From Megaleporinus macrocephalus (taxonomy: Eukaryota > Chordata > Actinopteri > Characiformes > Anostomidae): a DNA stretch of 64,000 bases. A program made the translations under genes and the position numbers. Of this stretch, positions 23,881 through 36,035 are shown piece after piece. The stretch lies in NCBI GenBank assembly GCA_021613375.1, contig CM038727.1, positions 3,276,004 to 3,340,003 on the forward strand. Direction: 5' to 3'. Each line of letters opens with the position of its first letter. Positions within the stretch are counted from its first letter, which is position 1. The notes under the pieces were generated by a model. The model ran no database searches. It was given only the letters and a program-made list of their open reading frames with translations, and was not told the origin of the DNA.

Positions 23881-24330
23881 GAAGTCTTGGAAATAAATCT
23901 GAGTTATGGTCAATAAGCGCTACAATAGGCTCTGATTAAGATCTCAGTCTGCTGCTTCTCCATTCTCTTTGATGAACACCTCAATTCTGTCTTCATGCAG
24001 ACGTCAATAGTAAGTCATTTGCATCTCGGCAGATAGGAATTCTATTTACATTTCAATACAGCACCGCATTAAACTGGAGTTAATTGGTATGTAAACCCTT
24101 CCATAATAATCGATCAGGTCTTCTGTGGAAGAGGAACCAGCCACTGTTGTCACTCACCACTGTTTCCGTTAGTACAGAGATTTGGCCTAAATCAAGTCCT
24201 AATCCTGCTGGAGTGTAAATCCAATAGCAATCCGAGCTCTGCTGCGTCTCCTTGATCTTTCCTTCTCCGTGCTTATTGATAACCCGCTGAGGTAATCAAT
24301 ACAGCGCTGTCTACGACAGCCGTGCAAACG
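23881..24330. other. Candidate conserved non-coding block
   Basis: Non-repetitive, balanced sequence with words such as GTAAGTCATTTGCATCTCGG (containing an octamer-like ATTTGCAT) and CTGGAGTTAATTGGTATGT. The appearance is regulatory. No alignment was possible. Confidence 0.3.
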
Positions 24331-24840
24331 TGAATACGCTTCAGTGCAATGCTCGCCATGCTTGTGAAATTTGTGGTCAAACCTATATTTTTATTTATTT
24401 TTTTGTGTGTAATGAGTTTATAATGGACCTGAAGGACAGTTCCACCAATTTCTTTTTTCAGAATTCCAGGCTAATTCAGCGATTTAGATCAGATCAGGTC
24501 GAATTCACAATAAAACTTTACAGGAGAGTCTTTAGTTTCAATGCAAGTCAATGGAACCAGAATTTCTTCCAAGCTAGATACAGGAGTAATAGAAAGTGTT
24601 ACCAATAACAATTACAGCAGTGGTTGTAATTGATTATTGATTGAATGCAGCTGTTCTACACTGAGGAGAGAAGACACAGATGTTCACAAAGTTTGTAAGA
24701 AACAATAAATGGATTGTTCCTGTAAAACTGATTTGGAGTTTGGCAACTGATCTGCTTTAATTCAGTGATAGAGTGAAGGCAGGTTGACCCTCACGACCCC
24801 AAAAGGTTAGAAGTTTATAACAGTCCTGCTTCTTTAACTC
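24331..24840. other. Spacer with partial dispersed repeats
   Basis: About 24500-24580 is the left half of the dispersed repeat seen at 9745-9890. About 24593-24710 pairs with 23495-23610. No gene is supported; the 92-residue frame at 24330-24608 has no motif. Confidence 0.4.
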
Positions 24841-25083
24841 ACAGGACAAGTCGCCAGTCTATCATATAGCCATCACACACTAACGCACACAGTGACACCT
24901 ACGAGCAGTTTAGAGTGAGGATCCTAACATACATGTATCTGGACTGTGGGAGGAAACCGGAGAACCCGGAGGAACCCACTCAAACACAGAGAGACCATAC
25001 ACACTCCACACAGAACCACCCAGACCGGGAATCCAACCCAGATCATCTTACTGTGAGGAGACAGTGCTGACCACTACACCACC
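24841..25083 (-). mobile_element. tRNA-derived SINE-like element, head adjoining the 20-bp satellite
   Basis: Read on the minus strand, the head has a pol III A-box match TGGTGTAGTGG (25071-25081) and, about 33 bp on, a B-box-like GTTGGATTC (25029-25037, one mismatch to GWTCRANNC). The body at 24890-25020 contains GACTGTGGGAGGAAACCGG and matches the body of the retroelement at 11467-11751. The A-box segment is continuous with the 20-bp satellite that follows. A functional promoter is inferred only from the boxes. Confidence 0.7.
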
Positions 25084-27221
25084 ATACTAACCATTACACC
25101 ACCATACTAACCACTACACCACCATACTAACCACTACACCACCATACTAACCACTACACCACCATACTGACCACTACACCACCATACTGACCACTACACC
25201 ACCATACTTACCACTACACCACCATACTAATCACTACATCACCATACTAACCACTACACCACCATACTAACCACTACACCACTATACTAACCACTACACC
25301 ACCATACTGACCACTACACCACCATACTTACCACTACACCACCATACTAATCACTACATCACCATACTAACCACTACACCACCATACTAACCACTACACC
25401 ACTATACTAACCACTACACCACCGTACTAACCACTACACCACCATACTGACCACTACACCACCATACTTACCACTACACCACCATACTAATCACTACATC
25501 ACCATACTAACCACTACACCACCATACTAACCACTACACCACCATACTAACCACTACACCACCGTACTGACCACTACACCACCATACTGACAACTACACC
25601 ACCGTACTAACCACTACACCACCATACTAACCACTACACCACCATACTAACCACTACACCACCAAACTGACCACTACACCATCATACTAACCACTACACC
25701 ACCGTACTGACCACTACAACATCGTACTAACCACTACAACACCATACTAACCACTACACCACCGTACTGACCACTACGCCACCGTACTAACCACTACACC
25801 ACCATACTAACCACTACACCACCATACTGACCACTACACCACCATACTAACCACTACACCACCGTACTAACCACTACGCCACCATACTGACCACTACGCC
25901 ACCGTACTGACCACTACACCACCGTACTAACCACTACACCACCATACTGACCACTACACCACCGTACTGACCACTACACCACCGTACTAACCACTACACC
26001 ACCATACTAACCACTACACCACCATACTAACCACTACACCACCATACTAACCACTACACCACCATACCAACCACTACACCACCGTACTAACCACTACACC
26101 ACCGTACTGACCACTACACCATCGTACTAACCACTACACCACCGTACTAACCACTACACCACCGTACTGACCACTACACCATCGTACTGACCACTACACC
26201 ACCGTACTAACCACTACACCACCGTACTAACCACTACACCACCATACTAACCACTACACCACCGTACTAACCACTACACCACCGTACTAACCACTACACC
26301 ATCATACTAACCACTACACCACCATACTAACCACTACACCACCGTACTAACCACTACACCACCATACTAACCACTACACCACCATACTAACCACTACACC
26401 ACCGTACTAACCACTACACCACCATACTAACCACTACACCACCGTACTAACCACTACACCACCATACCAACCACTACACCACCGTACTAACCACTACACC
26501 ACCGTACTAACCACTACACCACCGTACTGACCACTACACCACCGTACTGACCACTACACCATCATACTAACCACTACACCACCATACTAACCACTACACC
26601 ACCGTACTAACCACTACACCACCATACTAACCACTACACCACCGTACTAACCACTACACCACCGTACTAACCACTACACCACCATACTAACCACTACACC
26701 ACCATACTAACCACTACACCACCGTACTAACCACTACACCACCATACTAACCACTACACCACCATACTAACCACTACACCACCATACTAACCACTACACC
26801 ACCGTACTAACCACTACACCACCATACCAACCACTACACCACCGTACTAACCACTACACCACCGTACTAACCACTACACCACCGTACTGACCACTACACC
26901 ATCGTACTAACCACTACACCACCATACTAACCACTACACCACCGTACTGACCACTACACCATCATACTAACCACTACACCACCATACTAACCACTACACC
27001 ACCGTACTAACCACTACACCACCATACTAACCACTACACCACCGTACTAACCACTACACCACCATACTAACCACTACACCACCATACTAACCACTACACC
27101 ACCGTACTAACCACTACACCACCATACTAATCACTACACCACCATACTAACCACTACACCACCGTACTAACCACTACACCACCATACTAACCACTACACC
27201 ACCGTACTAACCACTACACCA
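25065..27221 (-). repeat. 20-bp satellite made of SINE A-box units, about 108 copies
   Basis: On the minus strand the unit is GGTGGTGTAGTGGTTAGTAT. Each unit contains TGGTGTAGTGG, an exact match to the pol III A-box consensus TRGYNNANNNG. The register holds for about 2.15 kb without a visible indel. Variation is mainly A/G at two positions. Higher-order structure exists: a marked pair of variant units (TACTTA and TCACTACATC on the plus strand) recurs at 25201, 25321 and about 25461. The array starts exactly in the head of the adjoining SINE, so it very probably grew from it. Confidence 0.95.
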
Positions 27222-27900
27222 TGTACTGCTTAAGCATTTTAATTATGTATAAATCTGTTATTAGAAGTGATATACGAGTGGAGGCAAAGGGATGTTACTT
27301 ATAATCACAACTGTGGGAGGAAGAAGAGGAGGAATAGTAGGAGGGGGGAAGAAGAGGAGGAGGAGGAGGGAAAAAAGAGGCAATTCTAAAAACAGAGAGG
27401 GGCTTTATCTCCAGTTAGCAGCCCATTGTTTGAGGAAGAGGCCGATAGGATCTATCAATTTTCTTGGCTGCTCGGTGTATAATGTAAAAAAAAAAAACAA
27501 GCCCCTGTTTCTGGCCGGCCTTTGTTTTTGTTTTCTGTTGTTTTTTTTCCTTTCTGTTTTTTTGGATGTTGATTTGTCGTTTTTCTGCAGACGGACCAGA
27601 AAAAACTGCATTTCTGTTCTCCGCATTTCACTCGGCATACAGAACAATGATTTTTCTCTTAGAACAAATAGTTTATCATAGCCACCCCAACTAACCCCCA
27701 CACTACACCCCCCTCCCCACCACCCAGCCTTCTGTCCTTGAAAGGCTTTTTTTTTTCGCTTCGGAGAAACTAGACGGGAACAAACAACAAAAACATAAAC
27801 AAAAGTTGTTCCAAGTTCGAGTCTCAGCTTATTCAAAACACAGGGGACGAGTTAAGTCACGGCCTTCAAGATCCAGTCACAAGCTTCTCAGAAGCAGAGA
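27222..27900. other. Gene-free block: purine-rich patch and candidate conserved DNA
   Basis: 27310-27375 is a GGA-rich purine run. About 27400-27690 is non-repetitive and contains TTATCTCCAGTTAGCAGCCC and CCGCATTTCACTCGGCATAC, resembling conserved non-coding DNA. Homopolymer A and T runs lie within it. Frames on both strands overlap (27292-27681 plus, 27405-27836 minus), so neither is persuasive. Confidence 0.35.
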
Positions 27901-27902
27901 GC

Positions 27903-27944
<42 letters not shown>

Positions 27945-28256
27945 GGGATAGGGAGAGAGAGAGAGAGAGAGGGAGAGGGAGAGAGAGAGGGATAGAGAGA
28001 GTGAGAGGGAGAGAAAGAGGGAGAAAGAGAGTGAGGGAGAAAGAGAGAGAGTGAGAGAGAATGAGAGAGAGAGATTGAGAGGGGGGGGGAGGGAGAGAGT
28101 GAGAGGGAGAGAAAGAGGGAGAAAGAGAGTGAGGGAGAAAGAGAGAGAGTGAGAGAGAATGAGAGAGAGAGAGAGAGAGTGAGAGGGGGAGAGAGAGAGG
28201 GATAGAGAGAGTGAGGGAGAAAGAGAGAGAGTGAGAGAGAATGAGAGAGGGAGACA

Positions 28257-28314
<58 letters not shown>

Positions 28315-28377
28315 GAGGGAGAGTGAGAGCGAGAGGGATAGAGAGAGTGAGAGGGAGAGAAAGAGGGAGAAAGAGAG

Positions 28378-28417
<40 letters not shown>

Positions 28418-28508
28418 AGAGAGAGAGAGAGAGGGGGAGAGAGAGAGGGATAGAGAGAGTGAGAGGGAGAGAAAGAGGGAGAAAGAGAGGGAGAGAGAGA
28501 GGGAGACA

Positions 28509-28558
<50 letters not shown>

Positions 28559-28762
28559 GAGGGAGAGTGAGAGCGAGAGGGATAGAGAGAGTGAGAGGGA
28601 GAGAAAGAGGGAGAAAGAGAGGGAGAGAGAGAGGGAGACAGTGTGAGAAAGAAAGAGAGAGAGAGAGAGAGAGTGAGAGAGAATGAGAGAGAGAGAGAGT
28701 GAGAGAGTGAGAGTGAGAGTAAGAGAGAGAGGGATAGAGAGAGTGAGAGGGAGAGAAAGAGG

Positions 28763-28819
<57 letters not shown>

Positions 28820-29113
28820 CGAGGGAGAGAGAGAGAGGGGGGGGGAGTGCGAGAGAGGGAGAGGGAGAGAGGGAGAGAGAGGGATAGAGAGAGAGATAGG
28901 GAGAGAGAGAAAGAGAGGGAGAGGGAGAGAGAGAGGGAGATAGTGAGAGAGAGAGAGAAAGAGAGAGGGAGAGAGAGAAAGAGAGAGAGTGAGAGAGAAT
29001 GAGAGAGAGAGAGAATGAGAGAGAGAGAGTGAGAGGGAGAGGGAGAGAGAGAGGGAGACAGTGAGAGAGTGAGAGGGAGAGAAAGAGGGAGAAAGAGAGG
29101 GAGAGAGAGAGGG

Positions 29114-29166
<53 letters not shown>

Positions 29167-29699
29167 GGGAGTGCGATAGAGTGAGAGGGAGAGAGGGAGA
29201 GAAGGAGAGAGAGAAAGAGAGAGTGAGAGGGAGAGTGAGAGGGAGAGAGAGAGGGAGAGAGAGGGATAGAGAGTGAGAGGTAGAGAATGATGGGAGAAAA
29301 AGAGTGAGAGAGAGTGAGAGGGAGAGAGAGGGACAGAGACAGTGAGAGAAAGAAAGTGTGAGTGAGAGAGAAAAGGGGGAAAATGAGGAGTGAGGAAAAA
29401 AGAGGGAGCTAGAGATAGAGAGAAGGAGTGAAAGAAATAGGAGAAAATGAGACAGAGAGAGAGAATAAGAGAGAAAGAGAGAGAGAGAGAGAATAAGAGA
29501 GAGAGAGAAAATAAGTGAGAGAAAATGAGAGAGTGAGTGAGAGAATAAGAGAATAAGAGAGAGAATAAGAGAAAGAGAGAATACGACAGAGAGAGAGAGA
29601 ATAAGAGAATAAGAGAGAGAGAATAAGAGAGAGAGAATAAGAGAGAGAGAATAATAGAGACAGAATAATAGAGAGAATAACAGAGAGAATAAGAGAGAG
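27901..29699. repeat. 1.8-kb GA-rich purine tract
   Basis: The plus strand is almost entirely A and G: GA runs with GAGAGGGAGAGAAAGAGGGA and GAGAGTGAGAGAGAATGAGA blocks, in places organised as longer repeats (about 28256-28390 resembles 28510-28625). Towards the right it becomes GAGAATAAGAGA. Such tracts can form intramolecular triplexes. Arg/Glu-rich frames here are artefacts. Confidence 0.97.
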
Positions 29700-29734
29700 A
29701 CTATTTTATGTATTTATGTATAGTTTGTCCAGCT

Positions 29735-29737
<3 letters not shown>

Positions 29738-29819
<82 letters not shown>
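29738..29819. repeat. (CT)n tract, inverted relative to the GA tract
   Basis: Pure CT with a few TTT and CCC interruptions, separated by about 40 bp from the end of the GA tract. Together they can pair as a hairpin or fold as a triplex. Confidence 0.95.
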
Positions 29820-30440
29820 GGAGGTGACGAGCTCCTGTTTTCTCGACTGATGAGAGAAACAAACTCTTATTTATTTATTTATTTGTTTCCTCAGAGTGAG
29901 AGTTGGAGATGAGTATAATCTGAGGAGGGAGAGTTTCTCACTTTCACATCTTTAACGTTCCCTCGGATGAAACACAGCAGCTACGCTTTTATTCCCAAAC
30001 AGAAACAGAGACTTTCCAGAGCGCGAGCCGCGTCACACGGGCCTGCGTGGATCTGACAAAGACATCAGACGCTCATCTCCTGCATTTTAGAACCAGAAAT
30101 AGACGAGCGGGAAAAAACCTCCTGCTCTAACGTCGACTGTCCTTGTCTCGCTGGTTGGGATCGCTGTTCTCCTCGGAATCGTTAGGAAGCTGCTGTGTCA
30201 TCCTTGATGCGGAAGACTTGCTGCTGAGACGCTCTTTGAAGTGAGTCGCTGGAGACCTGACAGACAAATGACTGATGTGGAGCGCAGGGGCTGAATGGCT
30301 TTTTTAGTCTCTCCTAACTTACAAAGGCTCATAAGGCTGATCCGAAGCTACTGATGTCTGCGCAGGTTCTCCTGGTATTAAATCCGGGAAGGCTCGGAAT
30401 TTTCCACAGACCCAGAGTACAGCAGCACAGAGCCAATCAG
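29820..30440. other. Gene-free block, candidate conserved non-coding DNA
   Basis: Non-repetitive and CpG-containing between about 29990 and 30430 (for example AGAGCGCGAGCCGCGTCACA). No open frame of note and no recognised element. Confidence 0.3.
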
Positions 30441-33400
30441 TTCCAGCTTCGAGCACAGTTTAAGTCCAGTCAAGTCTGTTTTCCAGTTTAATGTGGGTTA
30501 ATTACAGTTTAAGTATCTAAACCAGGATGAATCCCAGTTTGAGTATCTTAACCTTGATTAATCCCAGTATGAATATCTAGACCTGGGTTAATCACAGTAT
30601 GAATATCTAGACCTGGGTTAATCACAGTATGAGTATCTGAACCTGAATTAATCACAATGTGAGTAACTAAACCTGGAATAATTTCAGTCTGAGTATCTAA
30701 ATATGGACTAATCACAGTCTGAGTAACTAAACCTCGATTAATACTCACAGTCTGAGTATCTAAATCTGGATTAATCACAGTCTGAGTAACTAAACCTCGA
30801 TTAATACTCACAGTCTGAGTATCTAAATCTGGATTAATCACAGTCTGAGTAACTAAACCTCGATTAATACTCACAGTCTGAGTATCTAAATATGGATTAA
30901 TCACAGTCTGAGTAACTAAACCTCGATTAATACTCACAGTCTGAGTATCTAAATCTGGATTAATCACAGTCTGAGTAACTAAACCTCGATTAATACTCAC
31001 AGTCTGAGTATCTAAATCTGGATTAATCACAGTCTGAGTAACTAAACCTTGATTAATACTCACAGTCTGAATACTCACAGTCTGAGTATCTAAATATGGA
31101 TTAATCACAGTCTGAGTAACTAAACCTCGATTAATACTCACAGTCTGAGTATCTAAATCTGGATTAATCACAGTCTGAGTAACTAAACCTCGATTAATAC
31201 TCACAGTCTGAGTATCTAAATCTGGATTAATCACAGTCTGAGTAACTAAACCTCGATTAATACCTCGAGTAATAACAGTTTAATGTGGGTTAATTACAGT
31301 TTAAGTATCTAAACCTGGATGAATCCCAGTTTGAGTATCTTAACCTTGATTAATCCCAGTATGAATATCTAGACCTGGGTTAATCACAGTATGAATATCT
31401 AGACCTGGGTTAATCACAGTATGAGTATCTGAACCTGAATTAATCACAATGTGAGTAACTAAACCTGGAATAATTTCAGTCTGAGTATCTAAATATGGAC
31501 TAATCACAGTCTGAGTAACTAAACCTCGATTAATACTCACAGTCTGAGTATCTAAATCTGGATTAATCACAGTCTGAGTAACTAAACCTCGATTAATACT
31601 CACAGTCTGAGTATCTAAATATGGATTAATCACAGTCTGAGTAACTAAACCTCGATTAATACTCACAGTCTGAGTATCTAAATCTGGATTAATCACAGTC
31701 TGAGTAACTAAACCTCGATTAATACTCACAGTCTGAGTATCTAAATCTGGATTAATCACAGTCTGAGTAACTAAACCTCGATTAATACTCACAGTCTGAG
31801 TATCTAAATATGGATTAATCACAGTCTGAGTAACTAAACCTTGATTAATACTCACAGTCTGAATACTCACAGTCTGAGTATCTAAATATGGATTAATCAC
31901 AGTCTGAGTAACTAAACCTCGATTAATAATCACAGTCTGAGTATCTAAATATGGATTAATCACAGTCTGAGTAACTAAACCTCGATTAATACTCACAGTC
32001 TGAGTATCTAAATCTGGATTAATCACAGTCTGAGTAACTAAACCTCGATTAATACCTCGAGTAATAACAGTTTAATGTGGGTTAATAACAGTTTGAGTAT
32101 CTAAACCTGGATTAATCCCAGTTTGAGTATCTACACTTGGATTAATCCCAGTATGAGTATCTAGACCTGAAATAATCACAGTATGAGTATCTGAACCTGT
32201 AATAATCACAATGTGAGTATCTGAACCTGGATTAATCACAATGTGAATAACTAAACCTGGAATAATTACAGTCTGAGTATCTAAACCTGGATTAATCACA
32301 GTCTGGGTTTCTAAACATGGATTAATAACCGTCTGAATACTCACAGTATGAGTATCTTGACCTGGATTAATCACAATGTAAGTAACTAAACCTGGAATAA
32401 TTACAGTGTGGGTATCGAAATCTGGACTAATCACAGTCTGAGTAACTAAACCTCGATTATTACTCACAGTCTGAGTATCTAAATCTGGATTAATCACAGT
32501 CTGGGTTTCTAAACAAGGATTAATCACAGTCTGAATACTTACAGTCTGAGTATCTAAACTTGGATTAATCACAGCCTGAGCATCTAAACCAGGATTAATC
32601 ACAGTGTGAGTAGCTAAATCTGGATTAATCACATTTTAGGTAACTAAACTGGGATTAATAAAAGTCTGAGTAACTAAACCTCCATTTATACTCACAGTCT
32701 GAGTATCTAAATTTGGATTAATCACAGCCTGAGCATCTAAAGCAGGAATGATCACAGTGTGAGTAGCTAAACCTGGATTAATCACAGCTTGGGTAACTAA
32801 ACTGGGATTAATCATAGTCTGGGTCTCTAAACTTGGAATAATAACAGTCTGAGAATCTTCACCTGGATTAATCATAGTCTGAGTATCTAAACCTGAATTA
32901 ATCACAGTCTGAATAACTAAACCTGAGTTAATTAGAACTAAATTTATCACATGTTAAATAACTAAACGTAAATTAATCACTGACTGACTATCTAAACCAG
33001 GATTAATCAAAGTGCAGGTCTCCAAACCTAGATTAATCAGTGCGAGTACTAAACCTGGATTAAACACAGTCTGAGTATCTAAACCTGGATTAATCATAGT
33101 CTGATTACTCACAGTCTGAGTATCTAAACTTAGATTAATCACAGCTTGAGCATCTAAACCAGGATTAATCACAGTCTGAGTATCTAAACTTGGATTAATC
33201 ACAGCCTGAGCATCTAAACCAGGATTAATCACAGTGTGAGTAGCTAAACCTGGATATATCACAGCTTGGGTAACTAAACTGGGATTTATCATAGTCTGGA
33301 TCTCTAAACTTGGATTAATAACAGTCTGAGTATCTTCACCTGGATTAATCACAGTCTGAATAACTAAACCTGAATTAATTAGAGCTAAATTATTCACATT

Positions 33401-33530
33401 CTAAATAACTAAACCTAAATTAATCACTGACTGACTATCTAAACCAGGATTAATCACAGTGCAGATCTCTAAACCTGGATTAATCAGTGTGAGTACTAAA
33501 CCTGAATTAAACACAGTCTGAGGCTTGAAC
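30441..33530 (-). repeat. 30/33-bp minisatellite with 792-bp higher-order duplication
   Basis: On the plus strand the unit is GATTAATCACAGTCTGAGTA then TCTAAACCTG (30 bp), or a 33-bp form with ATTAATACTCACAG. The two alternate as 63-bp dimers in the left part. The block 30548-31234 repeats at 31340-32026, an offset of exactly 792 bp. On the minus strand the units read INPGLDTQTV-like decapeptides or undecapeptides. The open pieces (30548-31234, 31340-32026, 32072-32632, 32636-32950, 32954-33397) are all in the same frame, separated by single stops or short gaps. No start context, splice signal or known family supports a gene. Confidence 0.93.
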
Positions 33531-34535
33531 TAGGCTTAGATACTCAAGAAGGGATCTATGCAAAATTCACAACCCTGTTGTTCTGGATTAATAAACTGAC
33601 TATGGTCAGAGTTAGCTTTGCTTCCAGACTTCTGTCCTCTGCTTCAGCTGCTGTGGATGAAGGTCTGGTCGTTGATATGAGCTGGGCTGTTACTGGTGTG
33701 ATAATAGAAGAAACCACTCATACTGGAAAAACTAGCATTCTGACGTGACCTATAAATTTGAGGATATGGAGGTTTTTTATCTTTCTTCATAAATACTAAG
33801 CACTTTCCTCCCTGCCTCCCCCTCCTCCCCTCCTCCCCTCCTCCCCAATCCGTCACATACCTGATCTCAGATCACCTCTGATCAAAGCCGCCAGCAGCGG
33901 TGTGCCGAGGCGTCTCTGAAACCCACACTGAGACACGGAGATAAGGGGAGGAAGGAAAAAAGAGAAAGGAAGAAAGGAGGAAGGAGAGAAAGGCGGGGGT
34001 GCGTTTGACATTCTGAAAGCCTTCACAAATATTAGCCTGGTCACGCTGTGGCAGGCGGCTTTTCCCATTAGCAACACATCTGAAACCAGGAGTCTGCCTA
34101 CAGAGCCTGCCTGCCAGCCTCAGCAAAGTACGGGAGACCCACCAGCTCAGCTGAACTCGGCTGAGTGGATGAAACCGCTGGCTCAGGCAGAACTGGGGGA
34201 CCAGAGAGAATGGGCCTGTATGGAGTTGAGAGTGGAGAACGCCCGTGTGCTCCTGAAGGGATGATGAAGGCAGGATGCCACGGTTTCTCCTCAGCTCAAT
34301 GCGCCGGATCCATTCGGCGTATAAGAAGAAAGATAGATACGACAGCTCATCACACCTACACGCGCTCTAATCCTGAATGGAGAGCAGCTCAATACGCAGG
34401 AAGGCTTTGTCTACTGAAACTCATCATCTCTGCCAAATATAGGAGCCTATAGCTACTCCAGCTCCGAGCCCCACACCTCCTCGCTCTCAAAACAACTTCA
34501 GAGATCCTGTCATCCAATGTAGATCAAGAGAACGT
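33531..34535. other. Unique block inside the 30-bp minisatellite, candidate conserved DNA
   Basis: This about 1-kb block splits the minisatellite in two. It has a CCTCC-rich patch at 33805-33845 and a GGAAGGA-rich patch at 33945-33995. The segments between (33855-33930, 34000-34130) are balanced and look conserved (for example CACAAATATTAGCCTGGTCA). The short frames have no motif. Confidence 0.35.
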
Positions 34536-36035
34536 GTTTAAACTTGGTTTGAGTCACAGTTTGAGTATCTAAACCTGGTTTAGTCACAGTTTTAGTATCT
34601 ACTCTTAGATTAGTAACAGTTTAAGAGCCTAAACCTGGAACATTCACATTGTGAGTAATTAAAACTGGTTTAGTCACAGTTTGAGTATCCACACCTGGTT
34701 TAGTCACAGTCTTAGTATCTAAACCTGGTTTAGCCACAGTGTGAGTAAATAAACCTGGATTAATACTCACAGTTTAAGTATCTAAACCTGGTTTAGGCAC
34801 AGCCTTAGTATCTAAACCTGGTTTAGTCACAGTTTGAGTATCTACACCTGGATTAGTAACAGTTTAAGAGCCTAAACCTGGAACATTCACATTGTAAGTA
34901 ATTACAACTGGTTTAGTCACAGTTTGAGTATCCATACCTGGTTTAGTCACAGTCTTAGTATCTAAACCTGGTTTAGTCACAGTTTGAGAATCTACTCTTA
35001 GATTAGTAACAGTTTAAGAGCCTAAACCTGGAACATTCACATTGTGAGTAATTAAACCTGGTTTAGCCACAGTGTGAGTGAATAAACCTGGATTAATACT
35101 CACAGTTTGAATGTCTAAACCTGGTTTAGTCAGTTTGAGTATCTACTCCTAGATTAGTAACAGTTTAAGAGCCTAAACCTGAAACATTTACATTGTGAGT
35201 ATCTAAACCTGGTTTAGTCACAGTTTGAGCATCTACTCCTAGATTAGTCACAGTTTGAGTGTCTAAACCTGGTTTGGTCACAGTGTGAGTAAATACACCT
35301 GGATTAATACTTACAGTCTGAGTATCTAAACCTGGTTTAGTCACAGTTTGAGTATCTACTCCTAGATTAGTCATGGTTTGAGTGTCTAAACCTGGTTTAG
35401 TCACAGTTTGAGTATCTACTCCTAGATTAGTCATGGTTTGAGTGTCTAAACCTGGTTTAGTCACAGTTTGAGCATCTAAACCTGAAATAATCACAGCCCG
35501 ACTTTTGTATCACAGATTAATCACTGTCTGATTATCAAAACTTGGATTAATTACAGTCTTAGTATCTGAACTTGTGTATGTATCACAGTCTGAACAACTA
35601 AACCTGGTTTAATCACTGTATGAGTATCTAAACCTGGATTAATCACAGTCTTAATATCTGAACCTGAAGCGATCACTGTGTGAGTGAATCTCAGCCTAGA
35701 TTAATCACAGTCTGAGTATCTAAACCTAAAAAAATCACTGTGTGAGTATATCAGCCTAGATTAATCACAGTCTGGGCATCAAAACCTGGATTAATCAGTC
35801 TGAAAAACTCAAACTGGTTCAATTACAGTCTGATTATCTAAACCTGAATCAATCACTGTGTGAGCGTCTCAGCCTAGATTAACCACAGTCTGGGTATCAA
35901 AACCTGGATTAATCATTATGAAAAACTAAACCTGAAACAATCACTGTGTATCTCAACCATTAGTCACAGTCTTAATATATCTAAACCTGGATTAATCACA
36001 GTTTGAATATCTAAATCTGGATTAATCTGGATGCA
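34536..36035 (-). repeat. 30-bp minisatellite, second part
   Basis: Same family as 30441-33530 but with TTTAGTCACAGT in place of TTAATCACAGT over most of its length, plus diverged units such as TCAGCCTAGATTAATCACAG near 35690-35900. The minus-strand frame 35165-35494 reads decapeptides of the type KPGLDTQTVT. Confidence 0.9.

Noticed and set aside
24841..25083. A tRNA gene
   Set aside because: A and B boxes are present, but there is no foldable acceptor or anticodon arm and the sequence continues into a retroelement body.
25065..27221. CRISPR-like regular array
   Set aside because: Units are contiguous 20-mers without unique spacers, and the context is a vertebrate SINE.
27806..29002. Arg/Glu-rich frames suggestive of a charged coiled-coil protein
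   Set aside because: They come from GA dinucleotide runs (GAG AGA codons) and have no flanking coding signal.
30548..32026. Two 228-residue frames as duplicated genes
   Set aside because: They are a 792-bp duplication inside a minisatellite. I kept only the frame-maintenance observation as a finding.
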